A stretch of 64,000 nt of DNA, from NCBI GenBank assembly GCA_024449915.1, contig JAMZAV010000365.1, forward strand, positions 186,001 to 250,000, read 5' to 3'. The first letter of the stretch is position 1. Each line of letters begins with the position of its first letter. The notes beneath the pieces were generated by a model, which saw only the letters and a program-made list of their open reading frames with translations, did not search any database and was not told where the DNA came from. The translations under genes and the position numbers were made by a program. The stretch comes from Sweltsa coloradensis. Its lineage: Eukaryota; Arthropoda; Insecta; Plecoptera; Chloroperlidae. Below, piece after piece: positions 11,001 through 23,700 of the stretch.

Positions 11001-13426
11001 CAATAATAAATAATATTGGAAACATGGCCCTGTGGACAGCGAACGTCGCAAATTTTAAAATTGAAAAAAATGTGCAATGTGGGTCTAGCTATAGCACGTG
11101 CTCGCTTATCAACGCGTCCAACTGAGCGTTTCCTAGTGTTAAATAAAATATATGTATGTACTATGTAGGGCTATACATCACGTAAAAGAAATAGGTGCCT
11201 TAGTAACTAATAATGTACCGCAGTTTAGATTGGAGAAGGGTTGACAGGTTGGGAAAGAATAGAGAACATAAAGCCCAGTCTGAAGGGCTGGGGGTGACAA
11301 AACCTTTCATCAGCTGATGATGACTGCAGCTTATTTAAAGTTTATCTATCCAACTGAATTATGGAGACACCATAATAAATGTGGATACTTGTTAACGCAT
11401 TGTTTACATTATATAGGCCTATCATTTGCCTTGGTGAAGATGGCAGATTTGCTGGTGGCGGCAGTATTAAGTCTGAGATCAGCGTCATACTTGCCAAATT
11501 TTAAAGCAGTGTTTAACATTATTGGTATTGATATAAATATATGTACCTATATGAAAATAAAACATATTACAACAATGTAAAGTTTCTATTTTCATAATTG
11601 AAAATTTCAAGTGTTTGACATAATGAATTGAACTAACAGATCTCGGAGCAGCGGATGATCGGACACTAGAAGGTTTGGATGAGGTGAGGTCTTCTTACCT
11701 GAACCTGACTTCTGAGATATCGGTTACATTCCTCGGGAAATAAAACATCCTCCGGGAGTTGGTCGAGCGACTGCAAATCAGGGAAATAATGTTAGCGAGA
11801 ACACTTTGTTACCATGTGTAGCTTATTAATGGTATCAAACAATAAATTGTAAAATAGGTACCTAATTTAAATTCAATTTGTGTTGGTTGGTGACCGACGT
11901 ATTGGAATTGGTGGACCACATCTGGTCTTACCTAGTAGCTTACATGGAACAATTTTTTTCTTTTATATATTATACTATTCACCAGGATCATTAATTTGTA
12001 GTAATAGATTTTTTTACATACCTATTTTAGTATTTTATTTTACCTAGTACGTAATAATTCCTGCTCCCTACTGGTTCTCATTCTTAGGAATATTGCCATT
12101 TTTGTGTAGTTGGGTAGCCTACTTTTATAATTTCAACATTTTATTATTTTTATTCAATTAGTTTTATGTGTGCATGAGGTTATAGGCTAGTTCTAAAAAC
12201 AATAATTAATTGTTCATTGATGCACAATTGGTCCATTAATTTAATCCTGCTCAAATATTGCAAAGATTCCAGTTTACAATCAGAAGATAATTATTGGCTT
12301 AGGGCATTTATGATTTTCAATTTATCCATCAATAAAAATATAGCCTAGTGCCTATTGTTATCATATTGAGACTTTGTATCATTATCAAAACATATAGCCT
12401 ATTGCAATATAATTTCACCATTAAAACAAGTTGATATAGTGTTAGAATAGCAAGAAGACAAGCATGCTCTGGTCGTTAACTGGTTAATTGAACAATTCAG
12501 CGTCCCGTTAAAATAAGATCTATTACCACGAATCCGCGCGCATCATGTTTTACTAGCTTAAGAGCAAACTATTGATGTACCAGTTAATGGTAAAATTAGT
12601 AGTCTAAGCAAATAACAAAATGTATGAAGGTTTTATATAATTTGCTGGCACGTGAATTGCGATATTTAATTAGGTTAAGATTAAAATTTGACGTAGTCAT
12701 CAAAGACACGTCTTGCGCCATACGTATCCTGCATCTGTTTAATTTTACCAACACATTTTATCAGGATCGTAACAATGTTAGCAGTACTATGTCTTGTCAG
12801 TTATAGTGTCTGTATTTTCCTATAATTTCATTAATTAATTTATATTTTGATTAGCGAAAGTCACAACATTGATATTGCCGGTCATAGGAAGCTTTTGTTT
12901 GATATACTGTTTACGGTATGGTACATGGTATTTACTTTAATTATTCCCATGGGATTTACTTGATTCTACTACTTGCATTAGATTTTTATAAGTTCAAATA
13001 ATCGTTGAATCCGTACCTGAATCACCATTGAAAGTTTACAGGTATGGTAAAATTACATGTACCTACCTTTTTATAATTTGACTGATCTGATCGTATTGAT
13101 ATTTTAGGACCAATTATAATTTGAAACCATTTACTATCCAACCTGGTATTCAAGGTACTAAATAATACATGACCTACCTTGTTATAATTTGGCTAGATCT
13201 GTATTGATATTGTACTAAGATTATGTACCTGCGGACTTAGATTATGAGTGAAAGGCAACTTGTATACCATATTCTCATCCCTTGGCTCTCCTACTTTCAA
13301 GAGTCCCAAACTGTCCTTGTTCACAATAGTGGACATCTTGCCCTGTCCCCGTTTCTTTGCCTTCTTTACAGACCTTGCAAACTGTTTTCTGTTTAACTGG
13401 TAAGTCATTGTGCTGAGACATGCCAA
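4787..13426 (-). CDS. CCDC13: CCDC13 orthologue, coiled-coil centriolar satellite protein
   Basis: Family knowledge: CCDC13 is a long coiled-coil protein of centriolar satellites needed for cilium assembly. Exons seen, 5' to 3' on the minus strand: 13426-13229, 11770-11699, 10372-10063, 9436-9309, 8670-8511, 7785-7547, 6116-5840, and a last exon ending at 4787. Diagnostic segments are GLLKVGEP in exon 1, AASKIVELSKRVREL and EYEGAKTR in exon 3, SEIGEAVSIHS plus GWKGRAQQILSLQQKV in exon 5, HDKELIKTL in exon 6, and KDQDLRIYKSAFEEAQRLFLDG at the C-terminus, all in vertebrate CCDC13 order. Splice phases agree for the first six exons. Exon 6116-5840 needs phase 2 while the previous exon ends in phase 0, so one or more exons between 6117 and 7546 are missing from this model. 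About 540 residues are recovered against roughly 715 in human. Start could be the Met at 13426 or at 13408. Confidence 0.85.
5840..6116 (-). CDS. CCDC13: CCDC13 penultimate exon (as recovered)
   Basis: Acceptor CTGTCGCAG, donor AAG|GTAGGTAG. A Ser-rich start is followed by the coiled coil LLLAAEAERIRLLELVALLN and an Arg/Ala/Glu-rich helix. It requires an upstream exon ending in phase 2 that I did not find. Confidence 0.8.
6117..7546 (-). other. CCDC13 intron region with a missing exon
   Basis: Splice-phase bookkeeping demands coding sequence here totalling 2 modulo 3. A short minus-strand frame near 6600-6765 rich in Glu, Arg and Lys is the only candidate I see; it does not resemble the family well enough to call. 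A 25-bp fragment of the TGGAAATCAATCCAGAAATT repeat lies at about 6780-6805. Confidence 0.4.
7547..7785 (-). CDS. CCDC13: CCDC13 exon 6
   Basis: Acceptor CTTGCTAG, donor TCG|GTGAGC. About 79 codons of charged coiled coil ending RDDHDKELIKTLS, matching the GRHDDELIDAL block of the family. Confidence 0.85.
8511..8670 (-). CDS. CCDC13: CCDC13 exon 5
   Basis: Acceptor TATGTGCAG, donor CAG|GTACGATG, ends in phase 1. Contains GWKGRAQQILSLQQKV, which matches the WRGRAQQILVLQSKV block of vertebrate CCDC13 closely. Confidence 0.9.
9309..9436 (-). CDS. CCDC13: CCDC13 exon 4
   Basis: Acceptor CCAACAG, donor AAG|GTAGGTAC. Two bases complete the split codon, then 42 codons of coiled coil rich in Leu, Asn, Gln and Lys (TKALTEKLNATMSKL). 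Phases match both neighbours. Confidence 0.8.
10063..10372 (-). CDS. CCDC13: CCDC13 exon 3
   Basis: Acceptor CTTCCCTCAG, donor GG|GTACGAAC, ends in phase 1. It carries the best-conserved block (ASKIVELSKR, then EYEGAKTRWR). It is GC-rich compared with its surroundings, so several antisense frames look open. Confidence 0.85.
10434..11137. repeat. Dispersed 0.7-kb repeat, copy A
   Basis: Almost the same sequence recurs at 44,251-44,957 in the same orientation. Shared landmarks are AAGCGAGCGTTTCCATTTGA at the start, a long T-run, ACGTTCGAACGGAGGCTCGG, CATGGCAACGAAAAGACGCG, and CAACTGAGCGTTTCCTAGT at the end. GAGCGTTTCC appears at both ends in direct orientation. No TIR or reverse-transcriptase frame is seen, so the class is unknown. 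It lies in a CCDC13 intron. Confidence 0.85.
11231..11340. repeat. Foldback-family single arm (copy 1)
   Basis: One diverged arm of the repeat that forms palindromes at 28,197-28,530, 42,301-42,612 and 42,752-42,951: GATTGGAGAAGGGTTGACAG, GCCCAGTCTGAAGGGCTGGG, then GATGATGACTGCAGC. No second arm and no ribozyme sequence follow. Confidence 0.8.
11699..11770 (-). CDS. CCDC13: CCDC13 exon 2
   Basis: A 72-nt phase 0/0 exon: acceptor TGATTTGCAG, donor CAG|GTAAGAAG. It encodes SLDQLPEDVLFPEECNRYLR and four more residues, aligning with the LEDEIEHLRNELR region. Confidence 0.7.
13229..13426 (-). CDS. CCDC13: CCDC13 exon 1
   Basis: Very basic N-terminus (RKQFARSVKKAKKRGQGK) followed by LGLLKVGEPRDEN, resembling the LLHAGEPNSKN stretch of vertebrate CCDC13. 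Donor CAG|GTACAT, phase 0. Two Met codons lie close together (13426 and 13408); neither is clearly favoured. Confidence 0.7.
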
Positions 13427-14689
13427 CCAAACATGCTATTGTTTTTCAGAATTGTCGTTTGTCCTAGCTAAAAGTTGGTCACGAACAGTCACGATCGCGA
13501 TCGGCTCAAATAAGTAGAGTTCGACACTTGCACAACACATTTGGCCTGGAAAAATCTGGTTACTATGGAAATACAACGTATTTTGTTTACTAGTAATAAT
13601 ATTGATTTTCCGTATAGGCCTACACCCACAGTCTTAGATGAACAGTAAGAAAAATGATAAATTAAAGCTTCTATCTCTAACAATAATTGTTATTAACGGT
13701 TTTATTTTTTAAAACATTATGCAAATCCTGAAAATGTCAATACCTGCCAAAATGTCATTACAATCGTCGTTTTGTATTTCGCGGGCTAAATCCTCGCCGC
13801 GAATTTTTTTATTTTTTTGGGGGCGCATTCCGATCCGCTACGTAGCGCAGTAGCCGCGCTCCCCCTTCCCAAAATTTACCCCAAAACGCCCCGCCTTTGT
13901 TTTCCCCGAAATACGCTCGGGAGCTTCTCAGCGCGCCCAAAAGCTGGGGGTTTTTCACCCCGGCCGGGAGGTTCCGGGGAGTGGGGGTAAATCAAGATGG
14001 GGGCAACTGAAGTTTTAGAAAGGATGCTGAAAATACACGTAAACTGAAAGGATTTTGCGTTCCATTATTCCCAAAATTTTAAGGGTTTTTGGGAAATAAT
14101 TTGTTGTAAAAGAATGAATGAAATAACCAAATTAAGCATTTTTCTAATTAAGCAATCTAAAATTTCAGGTCCCCATGTTTTAAACGCTACCCCGTTTTGA
14201 ATGTTGGGGATAAAAATACCTCCACTGCGCCCCTAGGCGCTACGGCGTAGCGACTGGGGCGAAAACGGAATGCGGCCTAGGTTTCATTTTTTTTGTTAAG
14301 GGTTTGGGATGCGTTTACCTTTGTTCAGTCTGACAGCTAAACAGGTGATTTGAGAGATAACTGTCATAAATATTTTGCATTTTTCTAATTCTTATCTTGT
14401 GGATTAATCATAGAACGTGTCAAACGCATCCTCACTCTTATGCGTTTTCGTTTACAGATCATGTTCATGCAATTATGACGTTTATCTGTCGGTTAGAAGG
14501 CCCATCACAAAGAGAGTAAAGTCCTAAAACAAATTTTGAGGTTGTGTTGCTCGTGGTTAGGCTAGCCTACCTAGTCATACTGTGTTTTTAGTTGTTTTCT
14601 TCGCAAAGTCTGTAGGCCTACCTAGGCCTCCTTTCAGTGGAGTAATGACATGTGAAGTAAAGTTATGATACTTGTCTTACTTAGTAAAA
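13427..14689. promoter_or_regulatory. Shared upstream region between CCDC13 and STARD3 (divergent)
   Basis: The two genes are transcribed away from each other with 1.26 kb between start codons, so promoters for both should lie here. I see no TATA box or clear core element. Much of the centre is occupied by a GC-rich TIR element (13,817-14,281), so the working promoters are probably in the flanks. The designation is from gene geometry only. Confidence 0.45.
13817..14281. mobile_element. Non-autonomous TIR element in the divergent promoter region
   Basis: Ends are inverted: GGGGCGCATTCCGATCCGCT on the left, and CGGAATGCGGCCTAGG on the right, each followed inward by CGCTACG-TAGCG-type palindromes. 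It is GC-rich at the ends and AT-rich inside, with no reading frame. Confidence 0.6.
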
Positions 14690-14786
14690 ATGGGAGCAAC
14701 AGAACGAGATATTCGCTCTGCAGCTGAAACCCTGCTTGGAAGCTCGTCGAGTTACCAGGCTCCACCACAGTTGCCGTCAAATATTA
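14690..14786 (+). CDS. STARD3: STARD3 exon 1 (cytosolic N-terminus)
   Basis: ATG in AAAAATGGGAG; 32 codons beginning [17 protein letters not shown], donor ATTA|GTAAGT with one base of a split codon. The leftover A joins the GT opening exon 2 to give Ser. This phase match, plus position, is why I assign this distant exon to STARD3. Confidence 0.75.
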
Positions 14787-17700
14787 GTAAGTAGACATAC
14801 CCTAGTCCTAGGGCCTACCTATAATCTAGAACACATTTTTCTTTGGTCCCAAGTGCATTTTAATAGTGGGCCTCTAGGCTAGGTCTAGACCACGCCCGGC
14901 TAGTTCTAGCACCACTAGGTCTAGGCCTAGGCCTATTATCTGGGCCGGTTCTATAGACACGAGTGTCGTGTGTGCTACTGCAGGAAAAACTACTGCCACG
15001 AAAAAGTAGTGCCTCGAAATCCTGGAAAAACTATAGCCACGACACGATACCCTGCCTGCAAGGGCGGAATTTTTTGTTTTTCAAAAATTGTGTCTGCAGT
15101 TTTGGAAAACTAAACACACAGCGCACGGAAAATCGTGTATTGACTTTGGAAAAATTGCCCTTGTGCCCGAAAAAAAGATTTTTTGTCCCAAGTCTGGGTT
15201 ACTATGGACACGAGTTTTTTTCTTTCCTTCGGAAAACCTCAGATCTAAAATATAATCTGTAAATTTGTGCCCCAGGGCTGCGGAACTGAGGTAAAATCCG
15301 AATGTTGCGATTAGCATAAAAAGATCATAATGTGAAAATTTTCCGCACAAAAAGCGGTGCGGCCATCCCTCCTGTCCAATACGAAGTCGTAGGCCCCCAC
15401 GAGTTTTTAAAGAGATATCGTGTCTAAGTGTTTCCCCGTACTGCAGACACATACTCGTGTTTTTATGAGAACCCCCGGGGGGAAGTTTTGGGGAACCCTT
15501 TGTGTCGCTAGGGAAACGTTCGGTCACTGTGTCGGCCAAGGGTGGCGCTTTGCCCAATTGAAAAATCGTGTCATATCCCTTCCATCCTTTAAAAAAGAAA
15601 CGAACCCAGTATCGCCACAGAATCGTGTCTATAGTTTTTCCAGTGCCTGCAGACACGATTCTCGTGGCACGATACTCGTGTCTATAGGCCTAGACACTTC
15701 GTATTATCTGTGGACCTATTGACATTGACAATTTTATTGTGTCGAGGGAAAATCCATGTAAGGCCGAGGGCCTAGCATAGGACCTTTAGGAAGTTTATTT
15801 GGGAGGTTTTCTATAACATTTTAAGTTATTACGGACCTACGGTACTTGATATTGATACTGAGTCATTCTTCACTTTCACCGTTTATTGTGAACAAAAGCA
15901 ATAGAAAACGAGGGTAGGGCTAGGCCGTGCTAGTAGGCCTACCTAAATGTTCATTGGTTTGATGTTTTTGGGCGACACGATGAGAAAAGCCGCGAGAAAG
16001 CCGATTAAACTAAAAAGCTACAGTGTCAAACTCGGTTTAAAAAGAAAATCAATAGAAAAGCTAAGGAAAAAAATTCAAAAAGCGATGTTTAAAAAGTTAT
16101 CAGTTCCTCCAGTTTTGACCCCCATAGCAACATCTCCTGCTTACAAAATGAAATCCCAGCAAACTTGGAAAGGCAAAAACGAACTTGCGGAGAAATTTAC
16201 CTACAAAAGTTAAACAACACTTGTTCGTTCTTTGTGAGCTTAGCTTACTAATCTAGTCTCTTAGACAAGATGTTATTTTGAACAAGGCACCAGTTGGATT
16301 CAAAAAACAAAATACAAACAACAAATGAAAATTTCAATTTTTTTTAATTTAAAATTTGAAAAAAAAAATAAGTTTGTTTTTGTTTGTTTGTTCAACAAAT
16401 TTGTTATTTTGATCTACCTAATTGTATTTTTGATATTTTATTACCCTATGATTTTTACTTTGCTAGTTTTAAGCTTTTAACACTGATTTTGCTATACACA
16501 AATGTGACGGGATACGTGAGTTACCCTTAATTGATACGTGAGTTACCAATAAAAAAAAATTCTCACTGTCACAAAATCGTTTTTAAATTTCTTGACTTTT
16601 TTATCATTTTTTCCCTACATATTCATGAGTGTATCTGTATAAATGTTACTGTTTTAGTTTGTTGGCTGAAGGAGAAAAAATTGTTTCTATGTTACAAAAT
16701 ATTAAAGGAGAATATTTTGTTACGTGAGTTACCATTACAAAAAAAATTACAAATATCACAGTATGAATTTTTATGAAAAACCTCTTGAACTTAAATTAAG
16801 AATAGGTAGCAAGTAGTCTGTAGCACTTTTGACAGATTGCAAAAGTGTAAAGTTGGTAGTATTTAAATATAATATTTTCATTGTTACATTTTGTCAAAAT
16901 GATACGTGAGTTACCATGGAATCACCCCAATAACAAATTTAATACCGTAGGGCCCTACCAGGAAGTCTTGACAAACTGACAAAGTAACTTAGGTAGGGGT
17001 AATGTGGGTAATTGGAAACACTTTTAGTGTTTTTAAACTTTGACCTTATTTGTAGGCTAGGGTATTGATAGGAGAGAAAAAATGTAAGGAGCAAAATTGT
17101 GCTTTGGGATGTAAACTAAATCATGACACCAACAAGAATTTCATGGAAGAATATTGTATGGTATTTTTATTGCTTTTTTTTAAACTCAAATTTGTTTCCA
17201 ATTACCCCGGATATTGGGGTAAATGGAAACAGCCATGGTACAACTCGTAGACCCATAAGGAAACTAAAGTAGGGTAATTGGAAACAAAGCATTTTAAGCT
17301 ATGATTCTAACACAAAAAAAATTAATATATTATGATACAAACTGTAGATTCTGTGTACATTTAAAGAAAACCTTCCGTCGCAACGCAGAATTGTACAGAA
17401 AATCTCAAAAGCATCACAAGCATGAAAATAAGGCTGTTGTATAAAAAAAGTTGTATTTTGTATTTAAATATTAATACAATCATCACTTAAAATTAAATTT
17501 ACAAAAACTACATTGATCAACAGATTGGTAAATTACCTATAAAAACAAAACATGCATCGATTGGGCAAATGGAAACGTTAGCTGCGGTTTTTTGGATTTC
17601 CTGTGATTTTGGAAAAAAAAATTAAAATGCACATATTTTCAATGGCATCTTGGTGTGGGTCCAAGACAAAGTCCACAGTGCCTAGTTTATCTTTATTGGA

Positions 17701-20700
17701 CCAGCAAATATATTATTTATCAATACCGAATCGTGGCCATCTCTTCAAGGGTATCTTTCCTTCCAAAACATGATAATCTGAAGCCTAAGTAAGAAGGCTG
17801 TGTAGTCAGACACTGTTGCCAACTTACCTTTCTTTTAAACCAAACATTTAAATGTGTTTCCATTTACCCCTAAAATTTGTCCATAGCTTAACATGGATCT
17901 TTTGGCTTTGTTTCCAATTTCCCTGTATGTTTCCAATTACACCTAATTCATGTTTCCAATTACCCCCAAGTATGAGATAATAGGGGAATTGGAAACATTG
18001 CTTATCAGGAGAAACTATGATAATTATCTAAATTTCACCTGTACCATATTGTTGACTAATGTGTCTTTATTAATTTCCATCAATAAATTTCTTAAAAACA
18101 AAATAAGGACCATAACAGGGGAAATTTTGAGAAGTGTTTCAAATTCAAACAAGTTTTTTGTGTAGAGGTTGGTTGCAATGTGTATGACATCATTTCATTT
18201 CATTTTTATTTTCGTAATGTTGACCCGTTACAACATCAGCTGGTCTGGGTATATTACATGTCATTGCCCATCCAGGCATGTCTAAAACTAAAAAAGAAAA
18301 TTTACCTACAACCAGTTTCTGTACAACAATAATAAATACATAAAATGCAACAACACTGCAGACCCTTATGTAAAAAACAATTTAACCATGGATCACAATC
18401 ATTGGTTAAAATTAGTTCAAAGTTAGGTAATTAAAATTGTAACATTTAACAAGTTGTAGCATTAAGCATTATACAAACACCACCTTTTGTTTGTTTTGGT
18501 TACACTGTAAAATATGCCTCTACAGAATAAAATGCATTTTTGACTAGGTACTTGTGTATTTTCTCTATCTGCTTATCCTTATTTCCTATATCTCTAATAC
18601 CCTTTGGGAGCTTATTGAATATTGTTTGGCCTGTAATACAATAACCCTTTTTGGTACCTAGTTGTTCTACTGCGTGGTATGTTAAAATCCCCCCTATGTC
18701 TTGTGTTATACTGGTGAATGTCTTTATTTAACGTTTGGTCTCTGTCTGTCTGCTGTTTAATAATTAGTTTCAACAATTCATATATATAGATACATGGTAC
18801 CGTAAGAATCTCTAATTCAATGAATGTTGCCACACAGGACTCTCTGAAGGCTAGTCCTCCTATTATCCTTATCGCTTTTTTTTGTAGTATGAAAATGTCC
18901 CCTAGGTGAGTGGTGCTTCCAGATATTTGTATTCCATATCTGAGTAGTGACTCGAAATATGCGTGATATGCAATCTTAGCTGTTTGCTTGCCTGTGGCTG
19001 CCTTAATCACCCTCAATGCAAAAGATGCTGAACTTAATTTAGAACTTAGTTTGGTTATATGGCTTTCCCATTTAGATTTTCATCTGTGATTACCCCAGGA
19101 ACCCTGTATTCGTTACTCGCTCAATTTTTTTATCATTAAGTTGTAATTTTGGGAAATGTTCTATATGCTTCTGCCAAAAATGGAACTGAATAAAGCATGT
19201 TTTAGTCTCATTTAGTGCTAACTTGTTTGCTACCAGCCATTGGTAAATTAGTTTAATATAATTACTGCTTCCCTCTCGAGGCTTTCAGACATTTATTAAA
19301 TAGCAGCGCTGTTATGTCGTCTGCAAAAAGAATTAACGTTATTTCTTTAATATATTTTTGTAGATCATTTATATAAACAAGGAAGAGGGTAGGACTAAGG
19401 ACCGAACCTTGTGGTACTCCGGCCACCATCTCTAACCAGTTTGAAGAGAATTCTGTACAAAGCCCTCTCTTATTATATCTTATTTTTACTTTTTGTTTTC
19501 TTCCCCCAAATACGATTTAAACCACTTCCATGCCACCCTCTTATACCATAGAAATCTAGCTTGCTAAGAAGTACATTATGGTCAACACAGTCGAACGCTT
19601 TGGTCAGATCGCAAAAAATGCCCAAAGCATATTCTCCCTTATCCATTGCTTTCAGAGTAAGATTTTCCAATTCTGCTAGAGCCGTTATAGTCGATTTGTT
19701 TCTTTGATAACCATGTTGTGATTTTGATATTACATTATTACTTTCCAGGAACTGGACGACTCGAAATTGTACTAATGATTCCAGTACCTTTGCAAATATT
19801 GGCAACATTGAGATTGGCCTATAGTTGTTAATATTCGCTGGGTCCTCTTTTTTATAAAGAGGAGAGACCACGGATAGCCTTAGATTATTTGGAAAGATAC
19901 CAGTCTCTAGCGAGTCATTAAATATATGGGTTAATGGCCCTTTTATTAAGTGAACGCTTTTTTTTATTATTAGCGTTGAGATGTCATCCCACCCGCACGC
20001 TGTTGTGTTTTTTTTAGTTTTAGGACAGTTTCCACCAACTCCTTTTCCGTGACCGGTGTCAAAGTCAACGAGTTCCCTAACGGTTCACTATGTTTTTTTA
20101 TCATCTCCATTGGGTCTTCGTCCTCCCCGTTATTGGTTATTCTCTTGCTTTGTGGCTGGTCGTCTGGACTCACCGATTTGAAAGCATTTTGCAAAAAAAC
20201 GTATTAAATTCTGAGGCAACCTCTAGTGGGTTTTCAACATACCGTCCGTTTTATTTTGTTCCCCTAATATGCAGTTTAATGTTTTTCAATTGTTTTGTAT
20301 TCGTTGAGAACGTTTCTTTGCGTACTATTTGCCAAATGGCTCTACTTTTTATTTTTAGCTTTTGTAATAAAATTGTTATTATTTACGCGTTTTGCCTTCT
20401 TCAAGTCTTTTTTATATTTTATTTAAGGGCCTGATACTTAAGCTTTGTTTCCATATCATTATGGTATTTCATTTGATGATGGAGTTGTTTAAGTTTGTTT
20501 ACCAGTTGTTTTTGAGCTGCGGAGTAATCCAACTTTTCGTTTTAGTAGTCTGTTTTTGCCGTTTTGGAAAACACGCTTCGTAGTGACTTTTAAAGATGCT
20601 AAGAAAAGTATTGTATTTTTCATTTGTATCTACTGCATGTAGCACCCCCACCCAAGTTTCATTTGCAAGGTTATCCAGAAACATTTTTATATTTTTCATC

Positions 20701-23700
20701 ATTAAATGACCTCCCCTGAAATTTCATAGTGTCATTTAGAGGTTTAGGCAATGTTTCTTTTTAAATGTAATCACTTGTGCATTATGATCCGAAAGTGTGG
20801 TTGGAAAATTTTGTATCATGAAAGTCTTATCATTTACATTGGTTACTATGTTGTCAATAAGCGTTTGTGACGTGTCTGTGCAGCGTGTTGCTGTTTTGAT
20901 TACCCGCTTTAAAGTTATATGATTTTAGTATTAGTTCAAAATTACATTTTTCTTTGGAGTTTTTTAGCAAGTCGATGTTAAAATCTCCACATATGATACT
21001 TATATTTTTCCCCTTGTGCAGTTTATCTAAAAGTTGATTTAATTTATCAAAGAATATCTCAACCTCCCGTTAGGTGGTCTGTATATACAAGTTATTATCC
21101 CCTTTACTTTTGATTTCCCTTCCATCTCCATTCAATACTAGAGCATTCAAACTGTTTTTCCATGTTAAGTTTGTTTAAGTCTGCCGTATGGATACCTTTC
21201 CTAACGAGTTTCTACAAAATATACAGGTGCCACCATAATTTTCCTTAAGTCTAGTCGAGTACGTTGCCAGTTCAAAGTCAGGTAATCTTACATGTCGAAG
21301 TTTCATTTTCTTGTCTCCAGTGCTCTGTCAACAAATTACGTCTATAAGGGGGAAAATCGTCCAGTAAGGCACTGATTTCATTAATTTTATCTGGGTTCCC
21401 AATACTCCTAATATTCTGATGCATGATTGATAACCCAGAAATGTCGTCTGTAGGCCTGGTGATCCCCTTTGTGTTGATGTCTAACTTGCTCCTATTTTTG
21501 CTACTGGTGTTAAGTATTTTGCATAGGTCTCTGTTTTCCCTCATTACTGTTTTTGATCTGCTATTGATTTTAAAAACTAGTTTTACATTCTTTAGTCTCT
21601 TTATTTTTCTCCAATAAATTGGCAGAATCACCTCTGTTGACCTTTTTAGTTTTCCGTAGGCCTAGTATGTTTTAGGGCATATGCCACATCCCTATACAGT
21701 GTTCCAAGTTTTATTGCCCCTCTGGTGTTAGGGTGAAGCCCATGCATATCATCTAACAGAAGAAGCTGTAACTACTTGCACATTTTCCATAAAGGTCTGG
21801 ACCATGCTATCTAACAATTTTTTTTTAAATTTGAACTTCACATACGGAAGTTATAAAGGGCGTTTCCAATTACGCCCTGTTTCCAATTACCCACATTACC
21901 CCTAATAATGTAAATATCATAGTCCTACCTAGTTGGTTGATTTTTCTTATCTAGGCCTATCACACTGTTTTTTTATTTTTATTTTTTAGGGCATGGGGGG
22001 GGGTTAAAACCCCATAACCCCCCCTTGGGTACGCCACTGTGTGTGACTTGATTTTCTTTCAATCATTCAACCTACGGTATACCAAGGTTCACTGAACATC
22101 CATAAACAATGTTTGTGGTCTAGACATAGGTATAGCCAGGTCTACTTGACTGGTAAAGGCATAATTTTTGATTGATAACTCTTGTCCTCAGGTAGCATAA
22201 ACTCTCCGGATTATGTCGTCAGTGATGACATCTTTACCGGACTCCGGCAGAATGGACGAATGTCCGTCGTACGCCGCTTCTTCTGTCTCTTTGTAACGTT
22301 TGATCTCGTGTTCACATTTTTCATGTGGCTTATATGTATTATGGTAAGTTAGCCTACATAGGCCTACAATTATTTTATATTCTAATTTAAAAATTTCGTA
22401 GCGTACCAGCTGCTATTTAGGTAGACTATCAACTTAAATAATGAAATAACTCACACATTTAATAATCTGGTATTTTTTATTTACAGTTAGCTGGTGATGA
22501 CATCTTTAGTGCACTAACTGCTCAAGTCATACATTACGATGTGCATACTTCCCTCTTTGACATAGCGGTAAACATTTCTTAAGTTATTTTATTGTGATTA
22601 TTGTGAACAATTCCATAGGCTATCATTGTCAAAAATGCAAAATAACTTCCCAAAAGGCCTTAACATCACTGGTCAACACATTTACGTTTCATAACGACAT
22701 TGCTATAGGGCCTACTTGCTCCAACAAAAGAATGCAGATGCTTGGTAGTGGTGGGGGTACAATGAATGCGCGGTAAATGGAATGTCGCCTTTGTGTATGA
22801 AAGAGAAATATCTTTTACCAACACAAGCAAAAATTATCTGAGCTAGATCACAGAGTTCCTCCGTGTGCAAGATCCACGCTGAGCTAGCGTGAATAGAATT
22901 GGCAAAGTTGTTATGTTGGGAAAACAATTTCGAGCCACCTGCATTCTTTCGTTGGGATCACTATACGTACCAACTTACTCGGTACCGGTACCATACTAAT
23001 TCATTTGACTTCTTTCAGATGGCTGCCATTTGTAGGTTTACAGTCCTACTGCTATTTTATGGCTTACTTTATATAAATCATTGGTGTGTTATTGCTGTAA
23101 GTACCGATTTACTTTTTCTACATGAGTTTGCTTGAGTTGTTGATTGTGTGTGTGATTTAGGCACCAAATAATGTTTTTTTTTATTTTCAGATTTCCACTG
23201 CTGGAACATGTGCCTTCCTCATAGCAAAAGTATTTGTCTATAACGTAAGTGTACCATAATGTTTTGATGTTGATTACAATTTACATTACGCAGAAATACA
23301 TACACCCAAATGCTGTGCTCTGATAGTGTTAGGCCTACAAACAGATATTTGACACTAAGAAAATATAAACAAATTTATTTCGTGTTTAAAACCTAACACA
23401 AAACATTTCTTTAAAAACCACGTTGCTGTCTCAGTTGAGAATAAATCAGTGGTTAATTTCTAAAATAATAAGTGGGTGGACGCTTGACGATATCCTTCCT
23501 CGGGGGGGGGGGAGGCGAGATCGTGGGAAGGGTACCATATTTCCAAGTGAAGTTTGCTGGACAAGCAATTTCAGGCAAAAACAGCAGGGGGGTTTGGGGT
23601 GAGCCCCCCAACCACAGCGCCGCAGGCGAAAATTTTTAAATCGGGGTTTTTAGAGTGATTTCTGAGCGTTTCAGAAAATATACGGGACTGAATGCAATAC

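Noticed and set aside
15947..16213. Lysine-rich 88-codon frame as a STARD3 exon or a separate gene
   Set aside because: Stop codon directly upstream, no acceptor in the phase required after exon 1, and no recognisable domain; exon 1 joins 22,192 cleanly without it.
22213..22230. ATG in STARD3 exon 2 as the start codon
   Set aside because: It is in a different frame from the conserved [12 protein letters not shown] sequence; the correct frame runs through to the acceptor and matches the phase of exon 1.
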